DNA from: an uncultured Bacilli bacterium
GTDB lineage: Bacteria; Bacillota_I; Bacilli_A; RF39; UBA660
Length of the DNA stretch: 38,080 bases
Direction: 5' to 3'
NCBI GenBank assembly: GCA_910584085.1
Contig: CAJTZY010000014.1
Coordinates: forward strand, 1 to 38,080
Positions 32,430-38,080 of this stretch are shown here, in pieces (position 1 is the first letter of the stretch; every line of letters begins with the position of its first letter). A model generated the notes under the pieces. The model saw only the letters and a list, made by a program, of their open reading frames with translations. It made no database searches and was not told where the DNA came from. The position numbers and the translations under genes were made by a program.

Positions 32430-32911
32430 TTTACTTTTTCACTAGTTTTTAACCTTTCTTTTATTTCCTCTTTATTTTCCAAAATATACTCATACTTGCC
32501 TTTTATTTTTTCATCTCTAAACAAAATTTTTTTAAAAAGTTCTAGTTGTTTTAAGTAAGTAATTTCTTCAGTACAATAATTATCTCTTGGATCCTGTCTT
32601 AACTGTGAGCATTTTAAATAAAATGGTAATTCTATACTATTACTACCTAATACTTCAAAAGTACCATCATACTGTAAAAAACCTTTTGTAGCACAATATT
32701 TATATATAATATCACTCGTTATTTCATAAAGTTCAAAATTTTTAAATTTATTGAATATTCCTACAATTAAGTTTTCCTTTGAATTATGAGTTACAATTCC
32801 TTCACACCATCCATCACTATTTATAAAAATCTCGCCTATTAAAATTTTTTTATCTTCTACATTATTAATTTCAATGCTGTTATAATAATATTCGCCCTTC
32901 ATTTCTAGCAT
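32426..32911 (-). CDS. Hypothetical 161-residue protein in the cysS operon
   Basis: A cytoplasmic beta-rich protein. It opens with LEMKGEYYYNSIEI, continues through several strands (ILIGEIFINSDGWCEGIV, LIVGIFNKFKNFELYEI), and ends in a Lys/Glu-rich helix. I do not recognise a family. Start ATG 32911 has GGAGG 6 nt before it; the TTG at 32926 lies upstream of that site. It sits between an AAA ATPase gene (15 nt gap) and truB (4-nt overlap), so it is made with them. Its pairing with the ATPase may be functional or merely positional. Confidence 0.72.
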   Translation of the reverse strand: MLEMKGEYYYNSIEINNVEDKKILIGEIFINSDGWCEGIVTHNSKENLIVGIFNKFKNFELYEITSDIIYKYCATKGFLQYDGTFEVLGSNSIELPFYLKCSQLRQDPRDNYCTEEITYLKQLELFKKILFRDEKIKGKYEYILENKEEIKERLKTSEKVK

Positions 32912-32926
32912 ATTTAACCTCCACAA

Positions 32927-33664
32927 TTAATCATCAAATAACCTTTTTTGCATTTCATAAGGATTTTCAATATACATTTTATATGTTTGATATATTTCTG
33001 TATTCTCATATTTAACTTTACTAAAATTATTATTTAAATCAAGTATTTCTCCATCTCTATATGATATTAAAATTGGAGAATGTGTAGCAATTATAAATTG
33101 TGAACCTTCTTTAACTAATTCATCTATTAGATATAATAAACTCATTTGTCTAGTTGGAGAAAGTGCAGCCTCTGGTTCATCCAATATATATAAACCGTGA
33201 TCAGAAAATCTATTTTGAACTAATTTAATAAATGACTCACCATGTGAACATTCATGTAGATTACCTCCATATGAATCATAAATAGGTCCTTGACCGCCTT
33301 CTTCGCTAATTCTAATTATTTCAGTAGATACATTATAAAAACTTTCTGCTCTAAGAAAAAATTTAGTTTTTGGTCTATTATATCTTGCAACATGTAAATA
33401 CTTATATAAATCAGAATGTGTGTTTTTAGTAGAAAATGTAAAATTTTGTGAGCCGCCTTCTGGATTTAAATCTAAACAAATTGCAATTGCCTCTAACATT
33501 GTAGATTTTCCTACTCCATTTTCTCCAACAAGAAAAGTGACAGGTTTACTAAATCTTACTTCTTCAAAATCTTTTACTACATCAATATTAAATGGATATA
33601 TATCAAGGTTATCAATTCTATCTCTATCTAATGTAATTGATTTGACAAATAAATTATTATACAT
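32927..33664 (-). CDS. Small ABC/SMC-type AAA ATPase
   Basis: 245 residues, a single ATPase domain of the RecF/SMC-like, COG3910 kind. Walker A is GENGVGKST (~47), the signature region is SHGESFIKLV (~140), Walker B is GLYILDEPEAALS (~160) and the H-loop is IATHSPIL (~195). No membrane permease or coiled-coil arm is present. Related stand-alone ATPases occur in house-keeping and defence loci, and its partner is unknown. It lies 7 nt after the methyltransferase gene, inside the cysS operon, with AGGAGGGTT upstream. Confidence 0.85.
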   Translation of the reverse strand: MYNNLFVKSITLDRDRIDNLDIYPFNIDVVKDFEEVRFSKPVTFLVGENGVGKSTMLEAIAICLDLNPEGGSQNFTFSTKNTHSDLYKYLHVARYNRPKTKFFLRAESFYNVSTEIIRISEEGGQGPIYDSYGGNLHECSHGESFIKLVQNRFSDHGLYILDEPEAALSPTRQMSLLYLIDELVKEGSQFIIATHSPILISYRDGEILDLNNNFSKVKYENTEIYQTYKMYIENPYEMQKRLFDD

Positions 33665-33671
33665 AACCCTC

Positions 33672-34889
33672 CTATATTACTTGAAATATATAAAATTTTA
33701 AATACTCTGTTTCAGGTACATTAATTAAAATAGGATGATCATATGACTGTCTTCTCTCCTCTATTAATTTTAATTCTACACCAGCGTCGTGACTTGCGCT
33801 TTTTAGCATATCCATAAAAAGTTTAGGGGTTGCAAAAGATGAACAAGAAGCGGTTGCTAAGTATCCTCCTCTTTTAAGAGCCTTCATAGCTTTCATATTT
33901 ATTTCTTTATAACCTTTAAGTGCATTATTTAATGTTTTTCTGGATTTAGTAAATGCAGGTGGATCTAATATTATAAAATCATATTCGCCTTTTTTTATTG
34001 TATTTAAGTAATCGAACACATCTGATACTACATAGTTCATAAAACTATCCATATTATTAAGTTTTGCATTTTCTACTACCATTTCTATCGCACTCTCTGA
34101 TATATCAAGTGCGGTTGAAGAAATCGCACCACCCTTTATCGCATTAAACGAAAAGGAACCAGTGTGAGTACAACAGTCAAGAACTTTTTTACCTTTTGCA
34201 ACCTTTCTTATTGCTAATCTATTCTTCTTTTGATCTAAGAAAAATCCAGTCTTTTGCCCATTTTCATAATCAACTTTATACTTAATTCCATTTTCCTCAA
34301 TTACTGTAACTGTGCTTTTAACGTTTTCATTCTTTATAAAATAGCCTTTATAGATGTCCATTCCTTCTTTATTTCTAATAATTGAATCATTTCTTTCATA
34401 TATAGCATTTACTATTATTCCTTTTTCTTTTAAAACTTCTATTAGTAATGGATATATAATATTCTTTCTTTTTTCTATTCCAAGTGATAAGACCTCACAT
34501 ACAAGTATATTATTAAATTTATCTACTGTAAATCCCGGAAATCCATCTGCCTCACCAAATATTAATCTAAATGAGTTTAAATCACGATCATCCATAACTT
34601 GTAATCTATAATCTAATGCATACTCTATTCTTCTTTTCCAAAATAATGAATCAATAGTATCATTTGAATTTTTTGTTACAAGTCTTATTCTTATTTTAGA
34701 GTTGTCGTTTATAAAACCACTACCTAAATATTTATCTTTAAGATTTACTATATCAACTATTTCTCCATTTTCATAATTACCTTGAATATTTAAAACTTCA
34801 TCTTCGAATACCCATGGATGTCCACTTAAAATTTTATTTTCACCTTTTTTAGTTATCGTTACTTTAGTACAGTTTCTTATATTTTTCAT
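33672..34889 (-). CDS. RlmI-like 23S rRNA (cytosine-5) methyltransferase
   Basis: About 405 residues. The N-terminal PUA domain has KILSGHPWVFEDEV (~15), followed by a central EEHEE-like part and a C-terminal Rossmann SAM domain: KKVLDCCTHTGSFSF (~230), FIILDPPAFTKS (~310) and ATASCSSFA with the candidate catalytic Cys (~355). This is the RlmI/YwbD group that methylates a cytosine of large-subunit rRNA. Start ATG 34889 has GGAGG 5 nt upstream. It lies 14 nt after cysS in the same operon. Confidence 0.88.
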   Translation of the reverse strand: MKNIRNCTKVTITKKGENKILSGHPWVFEDEVLNIQGNYENGEIVDIVNLKDKYLGSGFINDNSKIRIRLVTKNSNDTIDSLFWKRRIEYALDYRLQVMDDRDLNSFRLIFGEADGFPGFTVDKFNNILVCEVLSLGIEKRKNIIYPLLIEVLKEKGIIVNAIYERNDSIIRNKEGMDIYKGYFIKNENVKSTVTVIEENGIKYKVDYENGQKTGFFLDQKKNRLAIRKVAKGKKVLDCCTHTGSFSFNAIKGGAISSTALDISESAIEMVVENAKLNNMDSFMNYVVSDVFDYLNTIKKGEYDFIILDPPAFTKSRKTLNNALKGYKEINMKAMKALKRGGYLATASCSSFATPKLFMDMLKSASHDAGVELKLIEERRQSYDHPILINVPETEYLKFYIFQVI

Positions 34890-34903
34890 AGGTTCCTCCA
34901 TAA

Positions 34904-36295
34904 CTAATTAATAGTAAATATAGTTCCCTCTCTAGTATCTTTAAGTATAATACCTTTTTCCTCTAACTCTTTACGTATACTATCCGCCTTTTCATACTCC
35001 TTATTTTTTTTGTAATTTGACCTTTCCTCTATTTTAGAGTTTATGTAGTTAAGTAACTCTTCATCTAATTTATCTTCTTTTAATAAATCTAAACTAAGAA
35101 CTTTATCAAAGTCACTTATTAAATATAATTTTGTATTATTATTTATCTCACTTTTTATTACATCATAAAGAATAGTTAGCGCATTTGATGTATTTAAATC
35201 ATTAAGAAGTGCACTTTTAAATTGGTCTTGGTAATTTTTTACACTATTATAATCTATTTCGCTATCATCCTTAACAATATTTTTTACTTTATTTATTAAT
35301 TTTAAATAGGAATTGTTTGCTCTATCTAATGAATCATAAGTAAATACTAATTGCTTGTGATAATGGGATTCTAGACAAAATAATCTGTACGCAAGTGGAT
35401 TATATCCTTTTGATTCTAGAAGTGATACTGTTAAAAACTCTCCTTTAGATTTACTCATTTTACCAGTAGAGTCATTTAAATGTTCTGGATGAAACCAAAA
35501 ATTACACCATTTGTGTCCAATAAAACTTTCTGTTTGCGCAATTTCATTAGTATGATGTGGAAATATATTATCAACCCCACCGCAATGTATATCTAAATAC
35601 TCCCCTAAATATTTAAGAGCAATACAAGAACATTCTATATGCCATCCTGGATATCCAACACCCCATGGAGAATCCCATTTTAATTCCTGTGAATCAAATT
35701 TAGATTTTGTAAACCATAAAACAAAATCAGTTTTATTTTTCTTATTTTCATCTACTTCAACATCATTTCTTACAGCCTCTTTTAATGAATCCTCAGTATG
35801 ATTAGTTAAAACATAATAGTCATTAAGCTTTGAAGTGTCAAAATACACATTTCCACCTTTAAAATACGCATATCCATCATTTTCTAGTTTTTTTATAAAA
35901 TTAATATAATCTTCTATAAGTGAAGTTGCAGGGACAACAATACTAGGCCATTTTATATTTAATTTATTACAATCTTTTTTAAATTCATCTGTATAAAATT
36001 TTGCTATTTCAAGTACTGATTTATTTTCTCTTTTTGCACCTTTAAGCATCTTATCTTCACCAGTATCAGCATCACTAGATAAATGTCCTACATCTGTAAT
36101 ATTCATACATCTTTTGACATTATAACCTATATAGTTTAAACTTTTTTCAAGTATATCTTCCATTATATATGTTCTAAGATTTCCAATATGTGCATAATGA
36201 TACACAGTAGGGCCACATGTATACATAGTAACATTTTTACCATCTCTCGGTTTAAATTCTTCAATTTTTCTAGTTAATGTATTGTAAATTTTCAT
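34904..36295 (-). CDS. cysS: Cysteinyl-tRNA synthetase
   Basis: 463 residues, the normal length. The class I HIGH motif appears as YAHIGNLRT (~33-41) and KMSKS occurs near residue 266. Zinc ligands are visible in CGPTVYH (Cys28), ECSCIAL and GVDNIFPHHTNE. The C-terminal anticodon-binding helical part is present. It charges tRNA-Cys. It is the first gene of a leftward six-gene operon. The upstream gap of about 60 nt holds a TATAAT but no clear -35. Confidence 0.97.
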   Translation of the reverse strand: MKIYNTLTRKIEEFKPRDGKNVTMYTCGPTVYHYAHIGNLRTYIMEDILEKSLNYIGYNVKRCMNITDVGHLSSDADTGEDKMLKGAKRENKSVLEIAKFYTDEFKKDCNKLNIKWPSIVVPATSLIEDYINFIKKLENDGYAYFKGGNVYFDTSKLNDYYVLTNHTEDSLKEAVRNDVEVDENKKNKTDFVLWFTKSKFDSQELKWDSPWGVGYPGWHIECSCIALKYLGEYLDIHCGGVDNIFPHHTNEIAQTESFIGHKWCNFWFHPEHLNDSTGKMSKSKGEFLTVSLLESKGYNPLAYRLFCLESHYHKQLVFTYDSLDRANNSYLKLINKVKNIVKDDSEIDYNSVKNYQDQFKSALLNDLNTSNALTILYDVIKSEINNNTKLYLISDFDKVLSLDLLKEDKLDEELLNYINSKIEERSNYKKNKEYEKADSIRKELEEKGIILKDTREGTIFTIN

Positions 36296-36332
36296 TTTAT
36301 CACATCCTATTTAATTATATCATGATATTAAC

Positions 36333-36368
36333 AAAAAAAGTATTAGAATTTTCTAATACTATTTTTTT
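36333..36368. terminator. Terminator after the lipoprotein gene
   Basis: Stem GTATTAGAA (36340-36348) with TTCTAATAC (36351-36359), flanked by A7 and T7. It can act in both directions. Read leftward it ends the lipoprotein transcript just before the cysS leader; the gene's stop codon overlaps the right arm. Confidence 0.8.
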
Positions 36369-37957
36369 GTCATCTCTTTTTCCCCTTTATTCTCTTCTAA
36401 ATTTTCAAAATCTACTTTTTCACATTCTCCACTTACTACATTTTGAATATGTTGAACAGATTCCTCTACATTTGATTTAGCTTGTTTTATATAATCATCC
36501 ATATATTTAACTTTAGGTAATTTATTTAGAGTATTATATATCATTTCATTACAGAATAGATTTACGTTATCGCTTACTTCTTGATATACAATAGTAGTTT
36601 CCTTATTCTTATTATTTCCATCTACATATTTATAAACTACATTTTGTTTTAAAAGATATTTGTATACATTTTGGAAATATGGATTATTAAATACATCTGT
36701 AAATTCTGCATCTTTTGATACTGTATTTCTTAACATAATTGTATTATACTCTATAAAGTTAAGTGCTAAAGTATCAATTTTACCTGTACTTGTTTTTTGA
36801 TATTCATCTACTAGTAAATCAGAATATATTATTATATTTTTTTGGTTTTTAAAGTTATATTCATTAATTGCATCTATTGCTAGAATAGTATCAGTTATTT
36901 TAGAATCATCATACCCCACTAATATTTCCCTTTTATCCTTTGTAGCAACTTTATCAGAATTTAAATATTCTAGGTTTATATAATTAATGAAATCTTTTTC
37001 ATCACCCATAGTTAATTTAACTTTACCATTTAATAATTCATTAAAACTATCATATCTATCATTAAATACTTTAATAACATCTATTTCTGATTTTTCATCC
37101 ATTTGATTATTTAATATTTCAAGTTTTGTTTTAATATAAGCTTTACTGTTTTGATCATTAGTTCTTTTATCAATTCTAGAATATTTTTCATCCGTAATAT
37201 AATTTCTTGAATAATATGCACAAACTCTTGCATATGCACTTGCAATTGCTCTATTTGAAAAGCTTAAATCTCTAACTTCAAATTTAAATCCATCTACTTC
37301 TATTTCATCTTCATCTACAAATAAGGTATATATTTTATCAAATTCTGATACGATTTGTTTTTCATCTTTACTATTGATAATGTTAGAAGTAATTTTTTCT
37401 ATATTTGATAAAATCTTTTTATCATCCTTTTGTTCAGTAGGTAAAATATTACTAACTGAAACTAATTTTTTATCTTTTATCATAGTATTTTCTAATGTAT
37501 CTAGGAATGTATTAAAATCATTCATCATATTATTAGAGTCTATTTTAGATTTAAAATTAGAAATAATATCTGCTTTTATTTTTCCATTTTCATCTTCTTT
37601 AGCAAGTTCATCCAATAAAATTATAAGTGTTGAATTTTTTACAACTTCTTCATTCATATTTTTAAATAGCGATTCTATTTTATCCTCAGTTTTTAAAACT
37701 AATTCCTTCTCAGTTTTATATAAACTACTAGTGCCTTTTTCATCTTCAACTATTTCTGAATTACTACTTGTAGTTGATTCACTTGGTGTTGGTTCATTTG
37801 GTATTTGGCTACTTAAACTAGACATAGAAGACTCTATATCTGATTTAGTATCATTTTTACTAGAACAGCCACTAAGCATTGTTACAAGCATAATACTAGC
37901 CATTGAAATTGCCTTAAATCTTTTACTTATTTCCTTTTCTAATATTAATTTTTTCAT
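36359..37957 (-). CDS. Large surface lipoprotein, function unknown
   Basis: 532 residues. The signal peptide has a long basic n-region and the lipobox MLSGC, giving lipidated Cys31. A Ser/Thr/Pro/Glu-rich linker spans ~32-80, then a mostly helical, Lys/Asp-rich body with no recognised domain. The C-terminus is highly charged (KGEKEMTKK). A wall- or membrane-facing scaffold or binding protein is possible but not supported by motifs. GGGGGG 6 nt before the ATG and a TTGACA-17-TATTAT promoter mark the start. It is monocistronic. Confidence 0.85.
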   Translation of the reverse strand: MKKLILEKEISKRFKAISMASIMLVTMLSGCSSKNDTKSDIESSMSSLSSQIPNEPTPSESTTSSNSEIVEDEKGTSSLYKTEKELVLKTEDKIESLFKNMNEEVVKNSTLIILLDELAKEDENGKIKADIISNFKSKIDSNNMMNDFNTFLDTLENTMIKDKKLVSVSNILPTEQKDDKKILSNIEKITSNIINSKDEKQIVSEFDKIYTLFVDEDEIEVDGFKFEVRDLSFSNRAIASAYARVCAYYSRNYITDEKYSRIDKRTNDQNSKAYIKTKLEILNNQMDEKSEIDVIKVFNDRYDSFNELLNGKVKLTMGDEKDFINYINLEYLNSDKVATKDKREILVGYDDSKITDTILAIDAINEYNFKNQKNIIIYSDLLVDEYQKTSTGKIDTLALNFIEYNTIMLRNTVSKDAEFTDVFNNPYFQNVYKYLLKQNVVYKYVDGNNKNKETTIVYQEVSDNVNLFCNEMIYNTLNKLPKVKYMDDYIKQAKSNVEESVQHIQNVVSGECEKVDFENLEENKGEKEMTKK

Positions 37958-37982
37958 AATATTCCCCCCTTGATTGCTGTAT

Positions 37983-38011
37983 ATAATAACACACTTATAC
38001 TATTTTGTCAA
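37983..38011 (-). promoter_or_regulatory. Sigma-A-type promoter of the large lipoprotein gene
   Basis: Read leftward: TTGACA (38011-38006), 17-nt spacer, TATTAT (37988-37983), about 25 nt before the ATG at 37957. Confidence 0.7.
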
Positions 38012-38080
38012 ATATTTCAGACAATGGATAGTGTAAAATAGATTTGGGATTATATACAAAAAGGAAGACCTTTGTTAAAA

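Noticed and set aside
37374..37973. 199-codon rightward frame opposite the large lipoprotein gene
   Set aside because: It is antisense to a well-supported lipoprotein with lipobox, promoter and ribosome site. The hydrophobic composition is what the complement of Lys/Asp/Glu-rich coding DNA gives.

Overview
The window is very AT-rich (roughly 25-28 % GC by eye) and reads as a chromosomal segment of a low-GC, spore-forming Firmicute. The evidence is an adjacent, translationally coupled spoIIGA-sigE pair, a SpoVB-type flippase near a comN-secDF pair (a neighbourhood also known from Bacillus), a LexA of the Gram-positive type with B. subtilis-like SOS boxes, strong GGAGG ribosome sites and TTGACA/TATAAT promoters. 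I cannot name the genus. An uncultured gut Bacilli/Clostridia-type lineage would fit, but that is inference. TGA is used as a stop, so the standard code applies.

Layout. 1-5.0 kb: end of a membrane-anchored protein gene that runs off the left edge, a BspA-type leucine-rich-repeat protein, an OGG1-type 8-oxoguanine glycosylase, a DUF308-like membrane protein joined to a cysteine-peptidase-like domain, and tRNA-Met. 5.1-9.9 kb: a PP2C-like phosphatase, then an accessory-looking block in which an amidoligase is divergent from a WYL regulator - SIS protein - Ham1/RdgB-like NTPase cluster. 9.9-16.5 kb: MurD and a MurL-type epimerase (an L-Glu-first route to D-Glu in peptidoglycan), an SDR protein, a Tim44-like zinc-ribbon protein, SigE, SpoIIGA, a PolC-like exonuclease and a 178-nt structured RNA with its own promoter (6S RNA candidate).

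16.5-22.1 kb is the least ordinary region. It holds a partly duplicated cassette of unknown genes: a coiled-coil/two-TM protein (two diverged copies), a 178-residue protein (one intact copy and one fragment) and a 163-residue protein (two nearly identical copies inside a 619-bp direct repeat). These flank a secreted trypsin-like serine protease and a lipoprotein. The lipoprotein appears to consist of two modules of the same kind as the protease propeptide, which suggests a dedicated inhibitor or foldase.

22-30.7 kb: an SPFH/zinc-ribbon protein, SecDF, ComN, a YhcG-type PDDEXK nuclease placed between comN and spoVB, SpoVB, an HD hydrolase, and then lexA with a divergent 47-residue membrane ORF. 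That ORF has a near-perfect sigma-A promoter carrying an SOS box in its spacer, so it is probably an SOS-induced small protein of the YneA/SidA kind. 30.7-38 kb: a tight six-gene operon read leftward (cysS, an RlmI-like methyltransferase, an AAA ATPase, a hypothetical protein, truB, a nucleotidyltransferase) and a large lipoprotein gene. Most start codons were set from ribosome-binding sites, so several genes begin a few codons inside the longest open frame.
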